Assembly: GCA_030148625.1 (NCBI GenBank)
Contig: JASBTC010000159.1
Location: forward strand, 1-23,383
Origin: Sphingobium sp.
GTDB taxonomy: Bacteria > Pseudomonadota > Alphaproteobacteria > Sphingomonadales > Sphingomonadaceae
Reading direction: 5' to 3'
DNA: 23,383 nucleotides
In this document: positions 1-7,580 of the stretch, piece by piece
Layout: each line of letters starts with the position of its first letter
Position numbering within the stretch: position 1 is the stretch's first letter
Notes under the pieces: model-generated
The model's input: the letters and a program-made list of their open reading frames with translations, nothing else
What the model was told of the DNA's origin: nothing
Databases searched by the model: none
Made by a program: the position numbers and the translations under genes

Positions 1-289
1 GCGCCCACATGATCATGTTGCGGCGGTTGACGCGGTCGGCCAGTGCGCCGAGCGGCAGGCCCGCCGCCGTGTAGAACAGCGCGAGCGCCACGCCGGTGAG
101 AAAGCCGACCGCAGTGTCGGTCAGCTGGAATTCGGCCTTGATCGGTTCGATCAGGGTCGAGAGCACGAAGCGGTCTGCGATGTTCATCGCATAGACCAGA
201 GTCATCACCGCCAGCACCCAATAGCGTCGGCGTGCGATCGTCCCTGGTGACTCGATGGGCTCGGAAGCGGCAATGGCGTTGGAAGTCAT
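1..289 (-). CDS. MFS transporter, spinster-like, N-terminal part (cut by window edge)
   Basis: Only the first 96 codons are present; the gene runs off the left edge. The product starts MTSNAIAAASEPIES, then a hydrophobic helix (YWVLAVMTLVYAMNIADRFV), a loop, a second helix (VGFLTGVALALFYTAAGLPLG) and the loop motif GALADRVNRRN, which matches the MFS loop 2-3 signature GxLaDRxxRR. The NxxDRfVLs...EPIKaEF pattern is typical of the spinster-like MFS branch, common in sphingomonads. It is an inner-membrane carrier; substrate unknown. ATG 287-289 is preceded by a GGAGA ribosome site. It lies 58 bp downstream of folD on the same strand, so it is probably the last gene of the sarcosine oxidase operon and may import the amine or peptide substrate or export a product. 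Family confidence is good; substrate is inference only. Confidence 0.85.
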   Translation of the reverse strand, partial: MTSNAIAASEPIESPGTIARRRYWVLAVMTLVYAMNIADRFVLSTLIEPIKAEFQLTDTAVGFLTGVALALFYTAAGLPLGALADRVNRRNMIMWA

Positions 290-347
290 GAGTCCGTCTC
301 CGATATGCCGCGCGGGCCGTAAGAAACTGCCAGCTTGACGTGCCGTG

Positions 348-1286
348 TCAATACACCAATGTATCGTTTTGCTGAGTGGTCATGCCGCCGCGAACGCTCC
401 CGCGCGCGGCGTCGAGCGTATTCTGCAACAGGCATGCGATCGTCATCGGGCCGACGCCGCCCGGCACGGGGGTGATCGCGCCCGCCACCTGGCGGGCTTC
501 GGCGAAGGCGACGTCGCCGACGATCCGTGTCGTGCCTGGCCTGGCCGGATCGGGCACGCGATTGATCCCGACATCGATCACCACCGCACCTGGGCGGATC
601 CAGTCGCCGCGGATCAGCTCGGGAATGCCGACCGCGACGACGATGATGTCGGCGGCCCGGCACAGTTCGGGCAGATCCCGCGAATGGCGATGGGCGATGG
701 TGACGGTGCAATCCTCCATCAGCAGCAATTGCGCCATCGGCCGGCCGACGATCACCGATCGACCGACGACGAGCGCGCGTTTGCCGCGCAGCGATCCGAT
801 CGTGTCGCGCAGCATCATGATGCAGCCGAGCGGCGTGCACGGGGCAAGGCCGGGTTCGCCGAGCGCGAGTTTGCCGGCATTCACGACATGGAAGCCGTCG
901 ACATCCTTGTCCGGACGCACGGCCGAGATCACGCGCTGCGTATCGATATGTCCGGGCAGCGGAAGCTGGACGAGGATGCCATGTACCGCGGGATCGCGAT
1001 TGAGCCGGTCGATCAGCGCCAGCAATTCCGCTTCGCCGGTATCGGCGGGCAGCAGATGCGCGAAGGAATCCATGCCGATCGCGCCGCATTGTTCGCGCTT
1101 GCGGCGGACATAGATGGCGCTTGCCGCATCGTCGCCGACCAGCACCACCGCCAGGCCGGGCGCGAAGCCATGGTCGTGACGGAACAGCGCGGTGCCTTCG
1201 GCGACCCGCGCACGCAGATCGTCCGCGAAACGCTTGCCGTCGATCAGCGTCGCATCGGACATCGTAGCGGGCGTCGTAACGGACAT
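348..1286 (-). CDS. folD: Bifunctional methylenetetrahydrofolate dehydrogenase / methenyltetrahydrofolate cyclohydrolase
   Basis: This cytosolic enzyme oxidises 5,10-methylene-THF to methenyl-THF with NAD(P)+ and hydrolyses it to 10-formyl-THF. The 312-residue protein carries the family blocks in order: [13 protein letters not shown] (the Lys of the active-site YxxxK), [25 protein letters not shown] (usually GRSxIVGxP, nucleotide site) and PGGVGPMT near the C-terminus. ATG at 1286 is chosen because GGGAG lies about 8 bases upstream; an in-frame ATG at 1262 (MSDATL) is an alternative. It starts 17 bp after purU stops, as the sixth gene of the sox operon. A genome normally needs a folD for biosynthesis, so this copy may be a dedicated catabolic paralogue that handles the methylene-THF made by sarcosine oxidase (inference from context). 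Confidence 0.95.
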   Translation of the reverse strand: MSVTTPATMSDATLIDGKRFADDLRARVAEGTALFRHDHGFAPGLAVVLVGDDAASAIYVRRKREQCGAIGMDSFAHLLPADTGEAELLALIDRLNRDPAVHGILVQLPLPGHIDTQRVISAVRPDKDVDGFHVVNAGKLALGEPGLAPCTPLGCIMMLRDTIGSLRGKRALVVGRSVIVGRPMAQLLLMEDCTVTIAHRHSRDLPELCRAADIIVVAVGIPELIRGDWIRPGAVVIDVGINRVPDPARPGTTRIVGDVAFAEARQVAGAITPVPGGVGPMTIACLLQNTLDAARGSVRGGMTTQQNDTLVY

Positions 1287-1303
1287 GGCAAGGCTCCCGG
1301 CGA

Positions 1304-2164
1304 TCAGGTGAGGACGACAGTTTGCGAACCGTTGGGCAGGACGCGGTGCTCGCAATGCCAGCGCACCGCGCGCGACAGCACCGATGCCTCGACCTCGCGG
1401 CCGATCGCGACCATTTCGTCGGCGGTGGTCGCATGCGTCACGCGGCGGACGTCCTGTTCGATGATCGGCCCCTCGTCGAGCGCCGAGGTCACATAATGCG
1501 CAGTGGCGCCGATCAGCTTCACACCGCGCGCCTTTGCCTGGTGATAGGGTTTGGCGCCCTTGAAGCTGGGCAGGAAGCTGTGATGGATGTTGATGCAGCG
1601 ACCCGCCAATGCATCCGAGAAGGAGTCGGAGAGGATCTGCATATAGCGGGCGAGGACGACCAGCTCCGCGCCGCTTTCCTCGATCACGCGCATGAACGCG
1701 GCTTCCTGAGCCGGCTTGTCCGCGCGGTCGACGGGCAGATGGTGAAAGGGCAGCCCATGCCATTCGACCAGCTTGCGTTCGGTCTCGTGGTTGGAAACCA
1801 CGCCGACGATGCGGATCGGCAGCGCGCCGATCTCGGTCTTGTGGATCAGATCGACGAGGCAGTGGTTGAACTTCGAGACTGCGATCAGCACGGGCATCGG
1901 CCGGGTCAGGTCGTAGATTTCGTGCTCGAGTCTGAGGCTTTCGACGACGGGCGCCATCTGCGCCTCCAGATCGGCCAGGCTGGCCTCGCCGCTGGTCAAT
2001 TCCATGCGCACGAAAAAGGTCACGCTGTCCGGATCGCCATAGATCGACGCTTCGCGGATATCCCAGCCATTGGTGGCGAGGACGGGCGCGACCCGTGCGA
2101 GGATGCCGGGCCTGTCGGGGCATCGGAAGCGGAGCACGCAATGTGCGTGTGGCGATGTGGTCAT
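1304..2164 (-). CDS. purU: Formyltetrahydrofolate deformylase
   Basis: PurU hydrolyses 10-formyl-THF to formate and THF. The 286-residue protein has an N-terminal ACT domain (about residues 8-85, starting at [17 protein letters not shown]) and a formyltransferase-type catalytic domain from about residue 90 ([13 protein letters not shown]). Catalytic residues expected from the family are visible: Asn192 and His194 in [13 protein letters not shown], and Asp230 in ALDEGPII. The start at 2164 has a GGAG site upstream, and the length matches the family (about 280-290). It follows soxG by 23 bp and precedes folD by 17 bp. In this operon it closes the one-carbon cycle: sarcosine oxidase loads THF with the methyl carbon, FolD oxidises it, and PurU releases formate and regenerates THF. 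Confidence 0.95.
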   Translation of the reverse strand: MTTSPHAHCVLRFRCPDRPGILARVAPVLATNGWDIREASIYGDPDSVTFFVRMELTSGEASLADLEAQMAPVVESLRLEHEIYDLTRPMPVLIAVSKFNHCLVDLIHKTEIGALPIRIVGVVSNHETERKLVEWHGLPFHHLPVDRADKPAQEAAFMRVIEESGAELVVLARYMQILSDSFSDALAGRCINIHHSFLPSFKGAKPYHQAKARGVKLIGATAHYVTSALDEGPIIEQDVRRVTHATTADEMVAIGREVEASVLSRAVRWHCEHRVLPNGSQTVVLT

Positions 2165-2187
2165 CAGGAAGCTCCGGGGAGATTGGC

Positions 2188-2709
2188 TCAGGTCACGCCG
2201 TGATCGAGCAGGTGCGTGACATAGGTGGCGTAGGATTGATCGGCGACCAGCCAGAAGCTCGGCCGGTCGTCGATGCGCGTCAGGAAAATACCGATATCGC
2301 CGAAGCGCGTGCGCGCCGCGCTGCCGGTCGGAAAGGCGTCGGCGGTCAGGTCGATCGGGCAATAGGCGGCAAGCCGGTCGATCGCCGGCGCGCCGCTCAG
2401 GCGCCAGGCCGTCGATCCCTGGCTCACGTTCAGGACCAGGGCCAGCGCGTCGTCGCGGAATGCGGCCTCGATCCGGTCGGTCGCGTCGCCGACCGCCGCG
2501 GCGTCGCCGACGAGCAGCCATTCGTGCGGCGCGACCGAGGCGCAGCCCATATCAGCGTTCCGGCTGATCCGGTTGGCGGCTGTCGGCGGCGCGAAGCCGA
2601 GCGCGGCGGTCAGCCGCGCGGTGACGTCCTCCGCACCGACGATCTGCACCTTGCCGACGCCGAAATCGTGTTCCACCATCGGCGATTGCAGGGGCTTGAA
2701 CTCAGCCAT
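2188..2709 (-). CDS. soxG: Sarcosine oxidase, gamma subunit
   Basis: This is the gamma subunit of heterotetrameric sarcosine oxidase, a structural subunit with a GCV_T/YgfZ-like fold and no cofactor of its own. The 173-residue product ([10 protein letters not shown]...) is recognised from conserved stretches such as PHEWLLVG, a [24 protein letters not shown] segment and the C-terminal [16 protein letters not shown], and from its position directly after soxA. The ATG at 2709 overlaps the soxA stop by 8 bases, which indicates translational coupling and equal stoichiometry. It is a poorly conserved subunit, so the assignment rests on both motif and gene order. It is slightly shorter than many SoxG proteins (about 200 residues). 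Confidence 0.9.
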   Translation of the reverse strand: MAEFKPLQSPMVEHDFGVGKVQIVGAEDVTARLTAALGFAPPTAANRISRNADMGCASVAPHEWLLVGDAAAVGDATDRIEAAFRDDALALVLNVSQGSTAWRLSGAPAIDRLAAYCPIDLTADAFPTGSAARTRFGDIGIFLTRIDDRPSFWLVADQSYATYVTHLLDHGVT

Positions 2710-5635
2710 CGAGCCGCACTCCCTGCGGGTCGTAGCGGCAGGGCGCGACGATCCGTGCTTCGCGCCATGATCCCAGATCGTTGATGCGCACCGCCTCTCC
2801 CATCCGCGTGGTGCCGCGCCTGACCAGCGCCAGCGCGACCGGCGTTGCCAGTGTCGGCGACCATGCACTCGACGTCACCCAGCCATCGCTGCCGATCGCT
2901 TGCTCCTCGCCATGCGTCACGACGTGTGCGCCGGCCGTCAGCGGCGTCGCCTTGCCGTCGACGATCTCGAGCCCGACCAATTGCCTGCGATCCTCGCGCA
3001 GCGCGTCCGGGCGCATGGTCGAACGGCGGCCGATGAAATCGCTCGCCTTCTTCGCGACGATGCCGGCCATGCCGACATCCTGCGGCTGGGTCATGCCGTC
3101 GGTATCCGATCCGACATGCAGGAAACCCTTCTCGATGCGCATCGTCATCAGCGCCTCGATGCCGAAGGGTGCGATCCCGAACGGGGCGCCCGCTTCGACC
3201 AGTTTCGTCCAGAGCGTGGCGGCATTGTTCCAGGGCACTGCGATCTCATAGGACAGCTCGCCCGAAAAACTGACGCGCGCGACGCGGGCGCGGATGCCCA
3301 GGATATGGCCGGCGCGATGATGCATGTGCGGAAAGGCCTGGGCCGAAAAATCGATATCGCTCTCCAGCGACTGGAGCAGCGTCCGTGCCTCGGGGCCCGC
3401 GAGATTGGCGACCGCCCAGCATGTCGTCACATCCTCGGTGAGCACGCGCAGCGACGTCCATTCGCATTGCAGCCATTCCTTCAGGATCTCGGCAATCGCC
3501 CCGGCATGGCCGCTGGTGGTGCCGACCAGGAAATGATCATGTGCAAGCCGGGTGACGATGCCGTCGTCGAAGACCGTGCCATTCTCGTCGAGCATCAGCG
3601 CGTAGCGGCAGCGATCGGGTTTCAGCGTGCTGATCGTGTTGACATAGATGCGATCGAGGAACGCGGCGGCATCGGGGCCCTTCACCTCGATCTTGCCGAG
3701 CGGCGAGGCTTCGAAAATGCCGACGCCACCGCGCACCGCCAGCACTTCGCGTGCGATCGCATCGGCTTCGCTTTCGGTGCCGACCGGATAGAAGGCCGGA
3801 CGCATCCAGCCGCCATATTCCTCCATCGCGGCGCCGCCCGCGACATGCCAGTCGTTCAGCGCCAGCCGGCGGCGGGGCTGCAGGCCGTCGCCGACCCGGT
3901 GACCGGCGAACACGCCGATCGTGGTCGGATCATAGGGCGCGCGAAAGCGGGTGGTGCCGATCTGGTCGAGTCGCTTGCCGAGCAGGTCGGCGAGGATGCC
4001 GATGCCGTTGACGTTCGACGTCTTGCCCTGGTCGGACGCCATGCCGAGCGTGGTGTAGCGTTTGAGATGCTCGACCGAGCGGAAATTCTCGCGCGCGGCG
4101 AGCGCGACGTCGCCGGCGGTGACGTCATTCTGGAAATCGACCCAGGCAAGCGCGCTCGGCATGTCGGTGCGCGACGCGGACCAGAGTGGGCGGACGGGAT
4201 CGGTTGCCGGATCGCCCGATGATGCGCCACGCGCGGCGGCAAGCGTGCCCTGGGCGGAGAAATCACCGGCGGCCGCCCCGATGCTGAGATGATTCGTCGG
4301 TCCCGATCTTGGGAGGAAGCTTTGCAGCGCCTCGTCGAGCCGCAAGCCGCCGCCGGCCTGCGAATGGAGATGCACTGCGGGGTTCCAGCCGCCCGACATC
4401 AGGATCGCCTGGGCTTTTACGGTGGCGGCCGTGCCGGTCAATCGGCCCCGCGAATCGAGTGCACAGAGCCGCACCCCGCGCACTGACTTCGATCCGATCG
4501 CGGCCTCGGCGGTGCTGCCGGCATGAACGGCGATGCCGCGTGCCCGTGCCGCCGCGACCAATGCGGCGGGCGGGTCGATCCGGCTATCGGCGATCGCCGC
4601 GACGACGGCGCCGGCATCCGCCAGTTCGAAGGCGGCATGCCAGGCGCTGTCATTGTTGGTGACGACTGCAATCGTCGGCGCGACCAGCACGCCGTAGCGA
4701 CGCAGATAGGCCAGTGCTGCGCCGGCCAGCATCACGCCGGGCCGATCATTGTTGGCGAAGACCAGGGGCCGCTCGAACGCGCCGGTGGCAAGAATCACCC
4801 TGTCGGCCCGCACGCGCCACAGCCGCTGGCGCGGACCCTTGCGCTGGCCGAGCGGCAGATGATCGGTCAGCCGCTCGCACAGCGCGATCATGCCGTGATC
4901 ATAATAGCCGGTCGCCAGCGTGCGCGACCGCAGCGTGACGTTGGGAAGCGCTTCCAGTGCCGCGAGCGTTTCGGCGATCCACTGACGTGCCGGCAGTCCC
5001 TCGACCATCTCGTCGCTGCCCGCCATCCGGCCGCCCCAATGGGTTCCACCGGTGACCAGGGTGACGCGCCCGCCGCCCTTCGCTTCGTGCAGCGCCGCGG
5101 CCAGGCCGGCAATGCCGCCGCCGACGACCAATATGTCGCAATGCGCCGATGCCTGGGCATAGATGTCGGGATCGGCGTCGCGCGGCGATCGGCCAAGGCC
5201 GGCGGCGCGGCGGATCGCGCCCTCGAACATCAGCCAGTCCGGCCACATGAAGGTCTTGTAGTAGAAGGCCGCCGGGATGAAGCGCTTGATCAGCCCGTTG
5301 ATCGCCATCAGGTCGAAGTCGAGATTCGGCCAGGCATTGACCGGCGCGGCGTCGAGCGCGTCGTAGAGCTCGACATAGGGCGCCTTGAGATTGGGGATCG
5401 TCGCCGCGCCGCGTTCGAGCTGGACGATCGCATTGGGCTCGTCGAGCCCGGCGGCCAGCAGCCCGCGCGGCCGATGATATTTGAAGCTGCGCCCGAACAA
5501 CGTCACACCGCTGGCCAGCAATGCCGATGCCAGGGTGTCGCCGGCGAATCCCGAATAGTCCCGGCCCGCCCAGCGAAAATGGATGGGGCGGTCGCGGTCG
5601 ACCAATGCACCGCCCGAAACCCGATAGCCGCTCAT
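2702..5635 (-). CDS. soxA: Sarcosine oxidase, alpha subunit
   Basis: The large subunit (977 aa) of heterotetrameric sarcosine oxidase, which demethylates sarcosine to glycine with H2O2 and, when THF is present, 5,10-methylene-THF. Domains in order: an N-terminal ferredoxin-like Fer2_4 domain (about 10-95, without a cysteine cluster, as expected for this family); a pyridine-nucleotide-disulfide-type dinucleotide domain with DILVVGGGIAGLAA (GGGIAG at about 172-177), which binds NAD in this family; a SoxA_A3-type linker; and C-terminal GCV_T plus GCV_T_C domains (about 610-970, e.g. AFLDRIYVNTIS and YALMLDENGTVFDDG) that bind THF. Its ATG overlaps the soxD stop as ATGA. Length is normal for SoxA. 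Action on other N-methyl amino acids cannot be excluded. Confidence 0.95.
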   Translation of the reverse strand: MSGYRVSGGALVDRDRPIHFRWAGRDYSGFAGDTLASALLASGVTLFGRSFKYHRPRGLLAAGLDEPNAIVQLERGAATIPNLKAPYVELYDALDAAPVNAWPNLDFDLMAINGLIKRFIPAAFYYKTFMWPDWLMFEGAIRRAAGLGRSPRDADPDIYAQASAHCDILVVGGGIAGLAAALHEAKGGGRVTLVTGGTHWGGRMAGSDEMVEGLPARQWIAETLAALEALPNVTLRSRTLATGYYDHGMIALCERLTDHLPLGQRKGPRQRLWRVRADRVILATGAFERPLVFANNDRPGVMLAGAALAYLRRYGVLVAPTIAVVTNNDSAWHAAFELADAGAVVAAIADSRIDPPAALVAAARARGIAVHAGSTAEAAIGSKSVRGVRLCALDSRGRLTGTAATVKAQAILMSGGWNPAVHLHSQAGGGLRLDEALQSFLPRSGPTNHLSIGAAAGDFSAQGTLAAARGASSGDPATDPVRPLWSASRTDMPSALAWVDFQNDVTAGDVALAARENFRSVEHLKRYTTLGMASDQGKTSNVNGIGILADLLGKRLDQIGTTRFRAPYDPTTIGVFAGHRVGDGLQPRRRLALNDWHVAGGAAMEEYGGWMRPAFYPVGTESEADAIAREVLAVRGGVGIFEASPLGKIEVKGPDAAAFLDRIYVNTISTLKPDRCRYALMLDENGTVFDDGIVTRLAHDHFLVGTTSGHAGAIAEILKEWLQCEWTSLRVLTEDVTTCWAVANLAGPEARTLLQSLESDIDFSAQAFPHMHHRAGHILGIRARVARVSFSGELSYEIAVPWNNAATLWTKLVEAGAPFGIAPFGIEALMTMRIEKGFLHVGSDTDGMTQPQDVGMAGIVAKKASDFIGRRSTMRPDALREDRRQLVGLEIVDGKATPLTAGAHVVTHGEEQAIGSDGWVTSSAWSPTLATPVALALVRRGTTRMGEAVRINDLGSWREARIVAPCRYDPQGVRLDG

Positions 5636-5937
5636 CGCGCCGGCTCCTTCGATTCGGGTTTTGGCAATTCGGGTTTCGGATCGGTCATCGCATAGATTGC
5701 GACGATGCGATGGCTCACCGTGTCACGGGCGACGTTGAACCAAGTCCTGCAGCCGAAGCGATGGAACCAGCGCTCGAAGCCGACGCCTTTCGGATTGTCG
5801 CGATAGAAGAGATAGTCGCCCCATGCCGCATCGTCGATGGCGCCGGGTTCGGGCGGGCGGACGATATGGCTTTCGCCGCCGCAGCGGAATTCGCTTTCGG
5901 CGCGTGGGCCGCACCAGGGGCATTCGATCAGGAGCAT
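5632..5937 (-). CDS. soxD: Sarcosine oxidase, delta subunit (zinc-binding)
   Basis: The small delta subunit (101 aa) of heterotetrameric sarcosine oxidase. It starts MLLIECPWCGPR and carries Cys6, Cys9, His59 and Cys63 (in WFHRFGCRTWFN), which is the expected zinc-ligand set of SoxD. The conserved middle part WGDYLFYRDNPKG is also present. It lies 10 bp after soxB and overlaps soxA by 4 bases (ATGA), in the standard B-D-A-G order. The C-terminal tail, DPKPELPKPESKEPAR, is proline- and lysine-rich and probably unstructured. The subunit is structural and helps hold the complex together. Confidence 0.95.
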   Translation of the reverse strand: MLLIECPWCGPRAESEFRCGGESHIVRPPEPGAIDDAAWGDYLFYRDNPKGVGFERWFHRFGCRTWFNVARDTVSHRIVAIYAMTDPKPELPKPESKEPAR

Positions 5938-5947
5938 GATGGGTTCT

Positions 5948-7192
5948 TCAATGGGCTATGCCGGACGCGGCGGCTTCGTCGATCAGCGCGCCACTGTGGA
6001 AACGATCGAGCGAGAAGGCGGCGGCGAAGGGATGCGGCGTGCCGGTCGCGAGGGCGTGGGCGAAGCAGACGCCGCCCGCCGGGATCGCCTTGAACCCGCC
6101 CGTCCCCCAGCCGCAATTGAGATAAAGCCCGTCGACCGGGCTTTCGCCGATGATCGGGGTCGAATCATGGACGACATCGACGATGCCCGCCCATTGCCGG
6201 AGCAGGCGGACACGCGAGAATTGCGGGAACATGTCGATCAGTCCCGCTGCCGCCTGTTCGAGCGCGGGCAGGCTGCCGCGCTGCGCATAGGAGGGAAACA
6301 GATCGAGCGCGCCGCCCAGCACCAGCTCGCCCTTGTCCGACTGGCTGACATAGACGCCGGTGGCGGGTGACAGCACGACGGTGTCGAGCACCGGCTTCAT
6401 CGGCTCGGACACGAAGGCCTGCAGCGCATAGGACGTGATCGGCAGCCGGAAGCCGGCGAGCTTCGCGAGCATAGAGCTGTGGCCGGCCACGGCCAGGCCG
6501 ACGCGGTCGCTCGCGATATCACCCAGCGAGGTTTTCACTCCGGCGATCCGTCCGCCGCGAATGTCGAACCCGGTCACCTCGCAATTCTGGATGATGTCGA
6601 CGCCCAGCATGTCGGCACCGCGCGCATAGCCCCAGGCCACCGCATCGTGCCGCGCGGTGCCGCCACGCGGCTGGAGCAGCCCGGCGAGCACGGGAAAACG
6701 CGGATCGGGATTGAGCCCGGGGATCCGCCGGCGCACTTCGTCGGCTTCGTGATATTCGACATCGGCGCCGTTGCGCAGCATCGCATTGGCCGATCGGCGA
6801 AGCATTTCGAGGCCGTGGCGGTCGTGCGCGAGCGACCACATGCCGCGGCGCGAGAACATGATGTTGTAGTTCAACTCGCGCGACAGCCCTTCGTAGAGCG
6901 ACAGCGAGAAATCGTAGAAGCGCGTGCTTTCGGGAAAGAAGTAGTTGGAGCGGATGACCGTGGTGTTGCGCCCGGTATTGCCGCCGCCGATCCAGCCGCG
7001 CTCGATCACCGCGACGTTGCGCATGCCGTGCTGGCTGGCGAGATAATAGGCGGTGGCAAGGCCGTGCCCGCCGCCGCCGACGATGATCGCGTCATACGCC
7101 TTTTTGGGCGTCGCATCGCGCCACGCCGGCTCCCAGCCGCGCTGCCCCGACAGTCCCGCCTTCAACAGCGACCAGGCCGAATAATGTCTCAT
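5948..7192 (-). CDS. soxB: Sarcosine oxidase, beta subunit (FAD/FMN flavoprotein)
   Basis: The catalytic beta subunit (414 aa), a DAO-type flavoprotein where sarcosine is oxidised at FAD and electrons pass to covalently bound FMN and oxygen. The Rossmann motif is DAIIVGGGGHGLATAYYLA (about residues 34-52), followed by IERGWIGGGNTGRNTT. GGTARHDAVAWGYARG contains His182, the probable histidyl-FMN attachment residue by homology with characterised heterotetrameric enzymes. The C-terminal flavin segment NCGWGTGGFKAIPAGG is present. It is the first gene of the operon; the ATG at 7192 is followed by soxD 10 bp after its stop. A motif copy at 7241-7260 lies about 50 bp upstream of the start and probably controls the whole operon. 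Confidence 0.95.
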   Translation of the reverse strand: MRHYSAWSLLKAGLSGQRGWEPAWRDATPKKAYDAIIVGGGGHGLATAYYLASQHGMRNVAVIERGWIGGGNTGRNTTVIRSNYFFPESTRFYDFSLSLYEGLSRELNYNIMFSRRGMWSLAHDRHGLEMLRRSANAMLRNGADVEYHEADEVRRRIPGLNPDPRFPVLAGLLQPRGGTARHDAVAWGYARGADMLGVDIIQNCEVTGFDIRGGRIAGVKTSLGDIASDRVGLAVAGHSSMLAKLAGFRLPITSYALQAFVSEPMKPVLDTVVLSPATGVYVSQSDKGELVLGGALDLFPSYAQRGSLPALEQAAAGLIDMFPQFSRVRLLRQWAGIVDVVHDSTPIIGESPVDGLYLNCGWGTGGFKAIPAGGVCFAHALATGTPHPFAAAFSLDRFHSGALIDEAAASGIAH

Positions 7193-7240
7193 GATCCGCG
7201 CATCCGCGCCCGCCGCTCCCCTATGCCTATTTGCCTATTC

Positions 7241-7260
7241 TTAGATACAGTAATGTCTGG
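7241..7260 (+). promoter_or_regulatory. Putative operator, motif copy 1 (upstream of soxB)
   Basis: TTAGATACAGTAATGTCTGG matches copy 2 at 7484-7503 in 16 of 20 positions and the tetR/TBDT copies through ACAGTA-TG--TGGAA. It lies about 50 bp upstream of the soxB start codon, where a repressor could block transcription. Binding by the TetR protein encoded at 8837-9520 is inference. Confidence 0.5.
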
Positions 7261-7278
7261 AAGCAAGCGGGAGATTTC

Positions 7279-7290
7279 TCCGGTACCGGA
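7279..7290. promoter_or_regulatory. 12-bp perfect palindrome TCCGGTACCGGA
   Basis: A perfect self-complementary 12-mer in the divergent control region, 38 bp beyond the start of motif copy 1. It could be a second operator for a dimeric regulator. No other copy was seen in the other control regions of the window. Confidence 0.3.
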
Positions 7291-7344
7291 ATGCCGCCCG
7301 CAAGCCATGCATTCGATGCCAGAACCGCGATGCCGATCCGGCGA

Positions 7345-7374
7345 GATATGATCATGGAATCCATGCATAATATC
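7345..7374. promoter_or_regulatory. 30-bp interrupted palindrome centred on CATGGAATCCATG
   Basis: The sequence runs from GATAT to ATATC with the perfect inner inverted repeat CATGGA-A-TCCATG. The outer arms pair if one base is skipped. The inner arm shares the word TGCATGG (as CCATGCA) with the four motif copies, so it may be a related or composite binding site. Function is inference. Confidence 0.35.
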
Positions 7375-7483
7375 CAGTCGACCGATGTGCCTTCCGATCG
7401 CGGTTCCGCGTCGCGATACTGGCTGGAAAAATTTCGCGGACCATCGTCGGGAGATCGCTCTTTCCGAGTCGATCCCGATCATA

Positions 7484-7503
7484 TTAGGTACAGTATTGCA
7501 TGG
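7484..7503 (+). promoter_or_regulatory. Putative operator, motif copy 2 (upstream of the amidohydrolase)
   Basis: TTAGGTACAGTATTGCATGG lies about 78 bp upstream of the amidohydrolase start. It shares ACAGTAnTGCATGG with the copies at 9650-9669 and 9839-9858. An AT-rich TATTAG sits directly at its left end, comparable to TATAAG at the left of copy 4, so the motif may overlap the transcription start in both. Confidence 0.5.
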
Positions 7504-7580
7504 TGAATCGCTTTGGTTCAGCATGGGCGGAACCGGAGCCGGCCCGTGCTCCCAATGTCCGGAATCGGAGAGGAGATGCC

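Larger units (their letters stand above)
7193..7580. promoter_or_regulatory. Divergent control region between the sox operon and the amidohydrolase
   Basis: This 388-bp stretch has no convincing gene. It is locally more AT-rich than its surroundings. It holds two copies of a motif also found between tetR and the first TBDT (7241-7260 and 7484-7503), a perfect 12-bp palindrome at 7279-7290, an interrupted 30-bp palindrome at 7345-7374, and two extra CCATGCA words at 7305-7311 and 7361-7367. It must carry the promoters for soxB (leftward) and the amidohydrolase (rightward). I could not assign clear -35/-10 pairs for either. Confidence 0.7.

Noticed and set aside
335..364. TTGAC-N7-GTCAA and ATACA-CCAA-TGTAT inverted repeats at the folD 3' end
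   Set aside because: Both are short and partly within folD codons; they could be chance and do not resemble the other motif copies.
7189..7524. 111-codon minus-strand open frame whose stop overlaps the soxB start as ATGA
   Set aside because: The overlap imitates translational coupling, but the frame crosses all the palindromes and motif copies of the control region, has an atypical composition (Arg/Ser/Gly/His/Ile-rich) and no domain, so it is most likely chance.
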